Origin: Verrucomicrobiaceae bacterium
Lineage (GTDB): Bacteria; Verrucomicrobiota; Verrucomicrobiia; Verrucomicrobiales; DEV007
Length of the DNA: 47,828 nt
Direction of reading: 5' to 3'
Assembly: GCA_024229495.1 (NCBI GenBank)
Contig: JAAESJ010000615.1
Coordinates: 1 to 47,828, forward strand
Within the stretch, counting starts at the first letter, position 1. Every line of letters begins with the position of its first letter. The notes under the pieces were generated by a model. The model was not told where the DNA came from and ran no database searches. It was given only the letters and a program-made list of their open reading frames with translations. The position numbers and the translations under genes are program-made. Shown here piece by piece: positions 25,884-34,019 of the stretch.

Positions 25884-27377
25884 TCAGGGCGCCGTGAGTC
25901 CAGCCTTCACCATTTTCTTTTTTGACAATCGGGGGCGTACCCGAGCAGGGGTTGGCTTGCCATGTCGGCGGTCAAATTCATCAGCTGTGCGCAATTTGGG
26001 CACACGGTCTCCCGTTTCTCGTTCCCATTTATGCATGGCTTCACGCATCAGCGCCAGCGTCTTCGAATGAGCAGCATCCTTAGCCAGATTCTTTAGCTCA
26101 TGGGGATCAACATTGCAGTCGTAGAGCTCCTCACTCGGTCTGGGAAACCAGAACAACTGGCCTTCCGAAGCTGACAAATCCGCCGAATCATGCAACTTGC
26201 TAAGCGCCTTATAGGTCACTCCCCTTACTGCATCAGCCGGCGGTGTTGGCGGCAGGTCATTATAATAGTTACGAATATATTTAAACTGCGTGCCACGGAC
26301 AGCCCTCGAATGATCTTCATAATCGTGCCAGTTTTTCTCGGCAAACGCATAGCTACGGACCGCTAATCCCTGGGGATTGGCCAACAGTTTGGCAAAGCTG
26401 ACACCGTCAAATGTATCGCTCTTTTTAACCCCCGCTATTTCCAGTAGTGTGGGGGCAATATCAACCGCGCTGATAAGCCGATTGCAAATGCTTCCGGACT
26501 CCACAAGGGGAGGATAGCGTATGATAAACGGAGTCCGAATACCAGAGTCGTAAAGGGTTGTCTTGTCCCTTGGGAAAGGCCTCCCGTTATCGGAGAAAAA
26601 AATAACGAGAGTCTCGTCAAGCACAGATTGCTTCCTCAACTCGCTAATCACCAGTCCCGTATATCTATCAAGGCGACAAATCTCATCATAGTAAAGAGCA
26701 TACTCTCTTCTGACTCCAAAGGTATCAGGGTGGTAAGGTGCCACGCGGGCCGCAGCAGGAAGGTGTGATTGCTCAAGAATACCCTCATCATATGGACGAT
26801 GCGGATCAAGAGCAGCCAACCAGAGAAAAAACGGCCTGCCTTCGGGTCGCTCCCTGATCAGGGAAACCCAATCAGCGCACCCGCTTTTGGCATCACCTTT
26901 CGTAGTTTCCTTAAAGACACCTGCTTGACCTTCCTTGCCACTCGGAAGTTGAAACCCTGATGTATCAACATCACGGATCACATCAAATCGATCACGAACC
27001 TCATTTCCGAGATGCCATTTCCCTGCAGCCGCAGTCCAGTAACCCGCAGTGCGCAACTTCTCCACGAAGGTCACCTGTTCTGCAGGCACAGGCCAATGCA
27101 GCTCTTCCGCTCCGGTTCGATGTGGATAGCGACCGGTAATTATACTTGCCCTGCTCGGGCTACAGGAACTCGCGGTAAGTATTGCACGGGTGAATTTCAT
27201 GCCCTCTGCTGCAAGTTTATCCAGATTAGGTGTACGTACCTGCTCATTGCCATATGGGCCGGAATCGTCCCACGCTAAATCATCTGCAATAATCAATACA
27301 ATATTAGGTCGTTGAGCAGCAAACAGGCCGCTAATCAAACCCAACGCCAGAATGACAACCAATCCCGATAAATTCAT
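25884..27377 (-). CDS. Secreted type I sulfatase
   Basis: This exported arylsulfatase-superfamily hydrolase has an N-terminal signal peptide followed by RPNIVLIIADDLAWDD (calcium-binding Asp pair). The formylglycine motif CSPSR has its catalytic Cys at residue 72. Further hallmarks are GRYPHRTG, AAGKWHLG, FFSDNGRPFP and the C-terminal ELYDCNVDPHELKNLA block, typical of heparan/mucopolysaccharide-type sulfatases. The start at 27377 makes a one-base TAATG overlap with the SMP-30 gene; this is preferred over a TTG at 27383. The Cys needs a formylglycine-generating enzyme, which is not in the window. The substrate is probably a sulfated glycan but cannot be named. Confidence 0.93.
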   Translation of the reverse strand: MNLSGLVVILALGLISGLFAAQRPNIVLIIADDLAWDDSGPYGNEQVRTPNLDKLAAEGMKFTRAILTASSCSPSRASIITGRYPHRTGAEELHWPVPAEQVTFVEKLRTAGYWTAAAGKWHLGNEVRDRFDVIRDVDTSGFQLPSGKEGQAGVFKETTKGDAKSGCADWVSLIRERPEGRPFFLWLAALDPHRPYDEGILEQSHLPAAARVAPYHPDTFGVRREYALYYDEICRLDRYTGLVISELRKQSVLDETLVIFFSDNGRPFPRDKTTLYDSGIRTPFIIRYPPLVESGSICNRLISAVDIAPTLLEIAGVKKSDTFDGVSFAKLLANPQGLAVRSYAFAEKNWHDYEDHSRAVRGTQFKYIRNYYNDLPPTPPADAVRGVTYKALSKLHDSADLSASEGQLFWFPRPSEELYDCNVDPHELKNLAKDAAHSKTLALMREAMHKWERETGDRVPKLRTADEFDRRHGKPTPARVRPRLSKKKMVKAGLTAP

Positions 27378-28270
27378 TACCAATGCAATACTCCCTTGGA
27401 TTGAATCTTTCTACGAAAAACCGCATCGCCATTGGCAATATAAAGGTACTCAAGACGCTTACCGGAAAATACTACGCTCACAAGCGGCTTGCCGGGTTGC
27501 GGAGAAAGGATAACCCCGGAAATTCTCCCGGTTGGATCAAACATCTGCAATCCCAGATCAGAAGCCACGTAGAAACAGCCCTGATCATCAACTTCAATAC
27601 CGTCGCCCTTACTGGGATGATTCTTGCTGCGCAACCTGAGGCATGCATAAGGAGCCCGATGGCCTAAAGATCCATCCTTTTCGATCCTGAAAACCCATAC
27701 CTCCTTGTCCATATGATCAGAGACTAATAACGTGCCACCATCAGTTGTAAGCGCAATGCCATTGGGCTTTGCAATGTCAGATGCAACGATACGCAGCCTT
27801 TTCCCCGCTTTATTCAAATCCAAGTGGTAAACCCTGCGGGTTGAGGTTTCGGTGAAATAAAGGTGTCCATCTTTTGTCACAACAAGATCATTTGGCCGGA
27901 TTTCCGCCACAATAAGCTCGGGAATCTTACCCGGACTCAAGGCCACAATCCGCCGTGAACGCCCCTGACAGGCATAGAGCTTTCCACCTGGGCCAAATTG
28001 CATGCCACTGATACCCGGCACTCCATTAATATAATCGGACACCTCCCCCGAAGGAGTCACTTTCATCACTGTATCACCACCTTTAGCGTCGGAAAAATAA
28101 AAGTTCCCAAGGCGGTCAGAGCAACAGGCGTCGCAAAACTTCATCCCCCCGACAACCTTTTCCCATCCTTCGTCCTTTATAAGAACCCGGTTAAGGGGAA
28201 TGTCCTGAGCTAAAGTGCTGCAGGCATAAAACACGCCGGCAAACAAGATGCAATAGATACTGGGAACCAT
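27377..28270 (-). CDS. SMP-30/gluconolactonase-family secreted propeller
   Basis: This 297-residue protein has a signal peptide (about 1-21) and a six-bladed SMP-30/LRE-like propeller. Repeated strand motifs include DRLGNFYFSDAKGG, FGPGGKLYACQG, TKDGHLYFTETSTRRVYHLD, KPNGIALTTDGGTLLVSDH and KGDGIEVDDQGCFYVA. They supply the Glu/Asn/Asp positions usual for lactonase metal binding. A lactonase or sugar-acid role is plausible. The ATG at 28270 overlaps the TGA of the esterase gene by one base (TGATG), and its stop overlaps the sulfatase ATG in the same way, so translation of all three is probably coupled. Confidence 0.88.
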   Translation of the reverse strand: MVPSIYCILFAGVFYACSTLAQDIPLNRVLIKDEGWEKVVGGMKFCDACCSDRLGNFYFSDAKGGDTVMKVTPSGEVSDYINGVPGISGMQFGPGGKLYACQGRSRRIVALSPGKIPELIVAEIRPNDLVVTKDGHLYFTETSTRRVYHLDLNKAGKRLRIVASDIAKPNGIALTTDGGTLLVSDHMDKEVWVFRIEKDGSLGHRAPYACLRLRSKNHPSKGDGIEVDDQGCFYVASDLGLQMFDPTGRISGVILSPQPGKPLVSVVFSGKRLEYLYIANGDAVFRRKIQSKGVLHW

Positions 28271-29139
28271 CACTTCTTGGGGTAATCACGCCACAACCAG
28301 CGCAACATGTCAGGAAAAATGGCCCCTCCATGCTTGCCGTTATGTCCTCCATCTCCCATAACAAATTTGAAATCATAACCTGAAAACTTCAAGGCCGCAG
28401 CCATCTGACGGTTTCCCAGCGGCCAACTGCCATGCAGATTGTCCAAGTCATTCTCCCCGTCCTGCAAAAATACCCGAATCGGTTTATGTTCGGTCTTGCG
28501 TATAAGTGCAGGATAATGGTGCCCTCCGCGGATATTGGTGAAACTGCCCACGTAGCTGATCACCTTTCGAAAGGCATCAGGGCGCTGCCATGCAACGGTC
28601 CAAGCGCAAATGCCTCCTGAGCTGATGCCACAAATAGCCCGCCCCTCAGGATCATCTGTGATATTATATTCTCGCTTTAAAATTGGCATCATATCTTCCA
28701 GAAGGAACCGGGCGTATTGATCACTTAAGGTGTCATATTCAAAACTGCGGTTCCTGCGTGGCTTTGCGCCTTCCTTGGCGGCAGGAATAACTCCAGGGTT
28801 AATAAACAGGCCAATCGTTAAAGGAATCTCCCCGCTGTGAATAAGGTTATCAAAAACAATGGGCACCCGAGAATGCCCGCGGATATTCTGATACCACTGG
28901 CCATCCTGGAAAACCATTAACGAAGCAGGCTTGGATCCATCATACTGCGCTGGAACATAAATCCAGTAATCGCGTTCAGTTCCGGGATAAATCTTGCTCT
29001 CAATAAACCGATGCTTGGTAACCTCCCCGACTGGAACCGCTTCTTTGCGATGGGAATCAGGCCCAATCTGGTAATCATCAGCCGCATTGCAAACCATCGA
29101 AAGCATACCTAATAAACTAAGCAGGTTGCGGATTTTCAT
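28270..29139 (-). CDS. Secreted esterase (enterochelin-esterase/EsteraseD-like alpha/beta hydrolase)
   Basis: This 289-residue exported alpha/beta hydrolase starts with a signal peptide ending near VCNAADD. The family entry segment RDYWIYVPAQYDGSKPASLMVFQDG is followed by the nucleophile elbow GISSGG with Ser at 173. The likely acid and His lie in VFLQDGENDLDN and MGDGGHNGKHGG. Such esterases remove acyl or feruloyl groups from polysaccharides or act on related esters. It is the first gene of the esterase-SMP30-sulfatase operon, with a perfect palindrome just upstream of its start. Together the three suggest breakdown of an esterified and sulfated glycan; this is inference. Confidence 0.88.
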   Translation of the reverse strand: MKIRNLLSLLGMLSMVCNAADDYQIGPDSHRKEAVPVGEVTKHRFIESKIYPGTERDYWIYVPAQYDGSKPASLMVFQDGQWYQNIRGHSRVPIVFDNLIHSGEIPLTIGLFINPGVIPAAKEGAKPRRNRSFEYDTLSDQYARFLLEDMMPILKREYNITDDPEGRAICGISSGGICAWTVAWQRPDAFRKVISYVGSFTNIRGGHHYPALIRKTEHKPIRVFLQDGENDLDNLHGSWPLGNRQMAAALKFSGYDFKFVMGDGGHNGKHGGAIFPDMLRWLWRDYPKK

Positions 29140-29144
29140 TGCTG

Positions 29145-29161
29145 GAGCTTAGAATAAGCTC
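29145..29161. promoter_or_regulatory. Perfect 7-3-7 palindrome before the esterase operon
   Basis: GAGCTTA-GAA-TAAGCTC is a perfect inverted repeat ending five bases upstream of the esterase ATG on the minus strand. It covers the expected ribosome-binding region and could be an operator for a sugar-responsive regulator or an mRNA hairpin hiding the start. A weak TTGCAT-N17-TATTCT promoter on the minus strand places its -10 within it. No regulator gene is adjacent. Confidence 0.4.
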
Positions 29162-29253
29162 TGGCCTATTGCCATGCAAACAATGGAGACCTTGAAATTT
29201 CCTTTCGATGACCAATCGACAGGTTGTCTGCAGGAATCCCGAAAAAATCCTCC

Positions 29254-29262
29254 TGCTATACT
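29254..29262 (+). promoter_or_regulatory. Extended -10 promoter for the enoyl reductase-like gene
   Basis: TGCTATACT is an extended -10 element (TGnTATAAT type) 24 bases before the chosen ATG at 29287. No good -35 lies at 17 bases (GAATCC), which extended -10 promoters can tolerate. Its position supports 29287 over the in-frame start at 29224. Confidence 0.35.
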
Positions 29263-29286
29263 GACTCAACCGCCGACTTTACTGCC

Positions 29287-30294
29287 ATGCTTGACCATAA
29301 CCGGAAAATCGTAATTAAAGATTTTGGGGAACCCGCAACGGCCGCCACACTTGAAATCGGAACAATTACTGAGCCGAGCAAGGGACAAATTCTGGTAAGG
29401 ACTTCATTTGCCCCCGTCAATCCTGCGGATATCAATATACTGGAAGGACGCTATGGCAATCTACCCGTATTGCCGGCTACCATCGGCACTGAAGGATCCG
29501 GAAGAATCATCGCCACGGGCTCCGATGTCCCAGACCTTGATGAAGGCGACCATGTCTTTTATTTATCCCGCAGTGACTGCTGGCAGGACTACGTAACCTG
29601 CACAAGAGATCAAATTATCAAACTTCCCGATGAACTCCCGACTGACTCATCCTGCATGTTAAAAATTAATCCGGCAACGGCATGGCTTTTACTCAATCAA
29701 GAAGACAGTACCAACCCCAAGGCCTGGATTGTACAGAACGCCGCCAACTCAGGCGTCGGCAGAGCCGTGATTGCAATTGCCAGGGAAATGAATCTTCAGA
29801 CGATCAATCTTGTGCGTCGCGGGGAATTAATACAGCCTCTACTTGAGGCTGGCGGAAATATTGTTGTGATGGATAATGACGAAGGGAAAAAAACCGCCCT
29901 GGATGCAATCGGAGAAGACCCCGTGGCATTGGCCCTGAATGCCGTCGGGGGCGAAAGCGCCCTTCGTATTATGTCGATGCTCTCAAAGGGGGGAACACAC
30001 ATTACCTATGGAGCAATGGGCAAGCGACCCTTGAAGGTGCCAAACAGCCTAATTATTTTAAAAAACCTGCAATTAAGGGGGCTATGGCTAACGCAATGGT
30101 TAGAGGGCGCCGAATACAGGGAAATTGAAGCCGTGTATTCCAATCTCTGCAACTTAATGCTGGCAGGAACACTCCAACAGCCCGTGGATGCCATTTTCCC
30201 TCCCGAGGATATCTCCAATGCCATAGCCAGGTCTTCAGAAAATAAACGTTCAGGTAAAGTTCTGCTCGACTTCAGAACTGAATTCAACAAATGA
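29287..30294 (+). CDS. MDR oxidoreductase, 2-enoyl thioester reductase (ETR/MECR)-like
   Basis: This zinc-free medium-chain dehydrogenase/reductase has 335 residues. The N-terminal catalytic domain shows APVNPADINILEGRYG and PATIGTEGSGRI, close to mitochondrial trans-2-enoyl-thioester reductases. The Rossmann region carries WIVQNAANSGVGRAV and LNAVGGESAL. It may be an NADPH-dependent enoyl reductase or a quinone-type oxidoreductase; the ETR-like motifs favour the former. The start at 29287 is favoured by the family N-terminus and the extended -10 promoter just upstream. Its stop overlaps the xseA start in ATGA, so the two are translated together. Confidence 0.85.
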   Translation: MLDHNRKIVIKDFGEPATAATLEIGTITEPSKGQILVRTSFAPVNPADINILEGRYGNLPVLPATIGTEGSGRIIATGSDVPDLDEGDHVFYLSRSDCWQDYVTCTRDQIIKLPDELPTDSSCMLKINPATAWLLLNQEDSTNPKAWIVQNAANSGVGRAVIAIAREMNLQTINLVRRGELIQPLLEAGGNIVVMDNDEGKKTALDAIGEDPVALALNAVGGESALRIMSMLSKGGTHITYGAMGKRPLKVPNSLIILKNLQLRGLWLTQWLEGAEYREIEAVYSNLCNLMLAGTLQQPVDAIFPPEDISNAIARSSENKRSGKVLLDFRTEFNK

Positions 30295-31682
30295 AAATAA
30301 TGGATGATCTATTTGATTTTCCCGACTCTGAAGAAGATGCCCAAGGCATTGGTGATTCAATATTCAGCGTAACCCAGCTAACACGGAAGATTCGCAATCT
30401 GCTACAACAGCGTATCGGTGAAGTATGGGTTGAGGGTGAAATAAGCAACTTGCGCAAGCACTCTTCAGGTCACCAGTATTTTACACTGAAGGATGAAGGG
30501 GCTCAGATTTCCTGTGTTCTTTTCCGCAACAATGCCAGAAAGCTTACTGTTCCCCTTGATGATGGACAAAAGGTGCAAATCCTCGGCCAGGTATCCGTTT
30601 ACCAGGCACGAGGCAATTACCAAATCATCGTGGACTTGGTGCAGGATAAGGGGCTTGGCGCCCTGCAGGCTAAGTTTGAGGCACTAAAGCGCAAATTGGA
30701 CGAAGAAGGACTCTTTGATTCATCAGTCAAAAAAAACATACCCTCATTCCCAAGTACAATCTGCCTGATCACCTCGCCTACCGGTGCTGCATTACGCGAC
30801 ATGTTGAGTGTCCTCGGACGCAGGGCACCTTGGGTAAGGGTTCTTATCTATCCGGTCAGAGTCCAGGGTAAAGGTGCCGCAGAGGAAATTTCTGCGGCAT
30901 TGGAGCACCTTTCAACCTGGAACGCTCAGAGTAAACCGGAGATCGACGCAGTGGTCATCACGCGTGGCGGCGGCAGCCTTGAAGACATCTGGGCATTCAA
31001 CGAGGAACAAGTAGCACGGGCCATCAGCAAATGTCGCCTCCCCGTTGTTTCTGCAATAGGCCATGAAATCGATTTCACGATCGCTGATTTTGTTGCGGAT
31101 TTACGGGCTCCCACTCCCAGTGCCGCCGCAGAGCTCATCGTGCCAGAAGCAGAAGACCTGCGCACCCGGCTCGGACAAATGGGTAGCACCCTCCAAAAAA
31201 CCTTGTGTAATTCCATTGACCGCCATGTTGATCACCTCGAATTCATGAGTAACAGCTCTTTGCTGAAGGAGCCGAAACGAATAGTGTCTGACCTTGCGCA
31301 GGACAATGACCGGGTAGCCGAAAAGTTGAGGTCTGCGTTTAAGGGTGCAATCAGCATAAATGAAGATCTAATCAGCGAACTGCGACATAAGCTCACGCTC
31401 CTTCATCCCGTTAACCGATTGGAAACTATCTCAGGGAGGTTATCTATACTGGCAGCCCGGCTCACAAATTCAGGTCAGGCAACTTGCCGTAATCTCAGTG
31501 AACGCTGCTCCAGTGCCGCGGTTGCGCTGAAAAATCTCGGTCCCAATGCGGTGCTCGCACGTGGATACTCTATAACCCTTGATGAAGATGGAAAACTTAT
31601 AGAGTCAGCCAAGTCCACTAAGACCGGCGATCGAATCATTTCCAGATTCTCAGACGGCAAGGTCCACAGCACTGTGGAATAA
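30291..31682 (+). CDS. xseA: Exodeoxyribonuclease VII large subunit
   Basis: XseA is the catalytic subunit of exonuclease VII, which degrades single-stranded DNA to oligonucleotides. The N-terminal OB-fold (about 20-115) contains IGEVWVEGEISNLRKHSSGHQYFTLKD. The nuclease region carries ITSPTGAALRDML, ITRGGGSLEDIWAFNEE and AIGHEIDFTIADFVADLRAPTPSAAAEL, and a coiled-coil C-terminus ends with ARGYSITLDEDG. At 463 residues it is complete. The small subunit xseB, which often follows, is not adjacent. It starts within the ATGA overlap of the reductase stop (another ATG lies at 30300) and converges on ssb 20 bases away. Confidence 0.96.
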   Translation: MKIMDDLFDFPDSEEDAQGIGDSIFSVTQLTRKIRNLLQQRIGEVWVEGEISNLRKHSSGHQYFTLKDEGAQISCVLFRNNARKLTVPLDDGQKVQILGQVSVYQARGNYQIIVDLVQDKGLGALQAKFEALKRKLDEEGLFDSSVKKNIPSFPSTICLITSPTGAALRDMLSVLGRRAPWVRVLIYPVRVQGKGAAEEISAALEHLSTWNAQSKPEIDAVVITRGGGSLEDIWAFNEEQVARAISKCRLPVVSAIGHEIDFTIADFVADLRAPTPSAAAELIVPEAEDLRTRLGQMGSTLQKTLCNSIDRHVDHLEFMSNSSLLKEPKRIVSDLAQDNDRVAEKLRSAFKGAISINEDLISELRHKLTLLHPVNRLETISGRLSILAARLTNSGQATCRNLSERCSSAAVALKNLGPNAVLARGYSITLDEDGKLIESAKSTKTGDRIISRFSDGKVHSTVE

Positions 31683-31702
31683 TCATTGCTCGCTACCGGT
31701 CC

Positions 31703-32179
31703 CTAAAAAGGGATATCATCATCATCACCCGAGGCGAACTGGGCACCGTCGTTACCACCGCTTTCCTGGCCACCCTGTTGCGCAGGTGCATTTCCACTAC
31801 CCTGCTGGAAACCAGCATCACCGCCACCGCCACCACCGCCGCCTTCACGACTTCCAAGTAGCTGCATTTGCTCACCAACGACTTTCAGCTTTGAGCGCTT
31901 CTGTCCACTGTTCTTGTCTTCCCAGCTATCCATCTGCAAGCGCCCTTCAATGTATACTGGACGACCTTTCTTCAAATATTCAGCAGCAACCTCAGCCTGC
32001 CTACCCCATAGAGTAACGTCAACAAATGTAGTCTCTTCGCGTTTTTCTCCGCCATCAGAGGAATAGTACCGATTCATTGCCAAGCCTAAGTCAGTTACTG
32101 CTGTACCCTTGGGGGTATAGCGAACTTCTGGATCACGGGTGCAATTGCCAACAAGAATGACTTTATTTACAGATGCCAT
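31703..32179 (-). CDS. ssb: Single-stranded DNA-binding protein
   Basis: SSB coats single-stranded DNA and recruits replication and repair proteins. The 158 residues start with the OB-fold (MASVNKVILVGNCTRDPEVRY, then TTFVDVTLWGRQAE and GRPVYIEGRLQ). A Gly/Gln/Ala-rich linker holding an eight-residue glycine run leads to the acidic protein-interaction tip DDDDIPF at 152-158. It follows rpsF after 118 bases, the usual rpsF-ssb order, though rpsR and rplI are not present beside it. Confidence 0.97.
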   Translation of the reverse strand: MASVNKVILVGNCTRDPEVRYTPKGTAVTDLGLAMNRYYSSDGGEKREETTFVDVTLWGRQAEVAAEYLKKGRPVYIEGRLQMDSWEDKNSGQKRSKLKVVGEQMQLLGSREGGGGGGGGDAGFQQGSGNAPAQQGGQESGGNDGAQFASGDDDDIPF

Positions 32180-32297
32180 AGAAATAGAAGGTAGAGAAAT
32201 ACAGCGTGGAGAGAAACCTTTTTCCGTAGAAAAATTCGCAACGCCCGGAAGGTAATTCCCAATGGTGACAATGCACCAGGATTATCAATCAAGAAGA

Positions 32298-32582
32298 CTA
32301 TCGCAGTTGATAGTGCTGAAGATGAACCGCTGCATTAAGCTTCAGGGCACTCTTTATCTTATCAATCGCCTCAGGAAGAGCTGAAAAATGATAACTGACA
32401 TAATGACCGGAGGCTAATTTACGTGCATTATAGGCAAAGTCCTTGCGGCCAAGCTGCTCAATTTGCTCCAGGGCACCGCCCTCACTTTCAATTGCTCGCC
32501 CAATAACTTGTACAAGCTGGTCAACATCTGCCTCGTGACCGGTGGTATCGAGGGCAATCACCCCTTCGTAATTTCTTTTCAT
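32298..32582 (-). CDS. rpsF: Small ribosomal subunit protein bS6
   Basis: This 94-residue ribosomal protein binds 16S rRNA with bS18. The family pattern is clear: NYEGVIALDTTG, then EQIEQLGRKDFAYNARKLASGHYVSYHF and the terminal helix AIDKIKSALKLNAAVHLQHYQ. Its ATG overlaps the pth stop in ATGA, indicating translational coupling. ssb lies downstream. Confidence 0.96.
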   Translation of the reverse strand: MKRNYEGVIALDTTGHEADVDQLVQVIGRAIESEGGALEQIEQLGRKDFAYNARKLASGHYVSYHFSALPEAIDKIKSALKLNAAVHLQHYQLR

Positions 32583-33271
32583 TTGTTATGTGTTTTTCTG
32601 TCTTCAGCCGGTAAATCGGTCTCGGACAATGAATCTTGAACGTTTGATGGTTTTCCGGGCTGCGTTTTCTGCTTCGTTTTCGTCTCAGCCAGAGTGTTAA
32701 AACGTGTCATGGCAACAGGTAGGCCCTGCTCCATGATCACTGTGAGTGCTAATACCGCTTTTTTTACCGATTTTTCAAGTTCTGATCGCTCTTCATCACG
32801 GAATTTCCCGAGAACATGCTTAATTGTCCCATTGCCACCCGTGCCACCCGTGCCAATTCCAACCCGTAGGCGTGGAAAATCCTGAGTTCCAAGGTGGTTA
32901 ATCACAGAGCGCATCCCATTATGCCCGCCGGCCGAGCCTCCCTGCCGTATACGTAGCCTACCAAGAGGCAAATCCATGTCATCATAAAGGACCAGTATCT
33001 GAGCTGGCTTAATCTTGTAAAATGCAGCGACTTTTCCCACTGCCGAACCACTCTCATTCATGAAAGTCTGCGGCTTCAGCAGGTAAAGGTCACCATCCCT
33101 GGTAATTTCCGTATGCCACCTCTTTTCACTATGAAAACTAAGCCCCAAGTCCTTGGCATATTGATCAACCACCATGAATCCGGCATTGTGCCTGGTATCC
33201 AGATATTCCCTCCCGGGATTACCAAGGCCAACAATCATGCTCATCGAACAACGATTGTCATTCGTTGCCAT
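32579..33271 (-). CDS. pth: Peptidyl-tRNA hydrolase
   Basis: Pth recycles peptidyl-tRNAs released prematurely from ribosomes. The 230-residue protein has MIVGLGNPGREYLDTRHNAGFMV with the catalytic His at 28, LLKPQTFMNESGSAV, LYDDMDLPLGRLRIRQGGSAGGHNGMRSV and RLRVGIGTGG. The core aligns with the usual 185-195 residues. The last 35 residues are an additional Lys/Gln/Thr-rich tail. The start at 33271 adds eleven residues before MIVGL; the internal ATG at 33238 is an alternative. It overlaps rpsF by four bases and lies 29 bases after rplY, the standard order. Confidence 0.95.
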   Translation of the reverse strand: MATNDNRCSMSMIVGLGNPGREYLDTRHNAGFMVVDQYAKDLGLSFHSEKRWHTEITRDGDLYLLKPQTFMNESGSAVGKVAAFYKIKPAQILVLYDDMDLPLGRLRIRQGGSAGGHNGMRSVINHLGTQDFPRLRVGIGTGGTGGNGTIKHVLGKFRDEERSELEKSVKKAVLALTVIMEQGLPVAMTRFNTLAETKTKQKTQPGKPSNVQDSLSETDLPAEDRKTHNK

Positions 33272-33300
33272 ATCCAGTAAACGGCTCCGCGCCCAAATGA

Positions 33301-33960
33301 CTAGCCCTCGCTCTCGCCCTCAGTGGCTTCGCCGTCCTCCCCGGTCTGATCATCGCCCTCAGTCTCACCCTCATCAGCAGTCTCGGACAATGCTGCCCGT
33401 GTCTCATTAACAATAGCGATCAAAACGGAAGAATCTAAAGTCGCGGCAACACCCTCTGGGAACTCAGCAGAACCAATGCTTAAGCTATCACCGATATCAA
33501 GATCACTGACATCAAAAGACAAAACTGATGGAAGGTGTTTGGGTAGACAGTGTATCTCTATGTCATGGAGGAGTGTATCAAGAATGCCCCCTTGCTTAAT
33601 GCCAATGGCTTCACCTGTAAGTTCAACCGGCACTCTTGCGTGTATCTCGTTATCTTCACTGACCGCATTGAAATCGACATGCAGAATCTTACCGGAAATC
33701 GAGTTGTGCTGGACGGCCTGGATAAGTGCCAGCTTGTCAGATTCCTTAGCGCCTTCAATCTGCAGGTTCACCAGGATTTGCTCACTGGCGCTATGACGCA
33801 GGATGTCTTCAAAGGCTTTGGAATTAATCTGGACTGCATAATTGTCCTGTGAAGCGCCATAAACAACGCCTGGAATTAAGCCTGCTCGACGCAAGCGACC
33901 CACTGCCGCACTGCCTACTGCTTCTCTTTTCTCTGCCTTTAGATTGATCTGATCTGCCAT
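33301..33960 (-). CDS. rplY: Large ribosomal subunit protein bL25 (CTC type)
   Basis: This 5S-rRNA-binding ribosomal protein of the longer CTC/TL5 type has 219 residues from ATG 33960. That start gives the proper N-terminus MADQINLKAEKREAVGSAAVGRLRRAGLIPGVVYG; the frame also extends upstream. The N-terminal L25 domain is followed by the beta domain with HVDFNAVSEDNEIHARVPVELTGEA and HCLPKHLPSVLSFDVSDL. The last 30 residues form a very acidic Glu/Gly/Thr tail. It sits between prs and pth, the classical prs-ctc-pth order. Confidence 0.94.
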   Translation of the reverse strand: MADQINLKAEKREAVGSAAVGRLRRAGLIPGVVYGASQDNYAVQINSKAFEDILRHSASEQILVNLQIEGAKESDKLALIQAVQHNSISGKILHVDFNAVSEDNEIHARVPVELTGEAIGIKQGGILDTLLHDIEIHCLPKHLPSVLSFDVSDLDIGDSLSIGSAEFPEGVAATLDSSVLIAIVNETRAALSETADEGETEGDDQTGEDGEATEGESEG

Positions 33961-34019
33961 AACTATCTGTCTGTTGAAGACTTGCGCTAAATCAACGATA
34001 AGCGCGAGGGGTGGCAATC

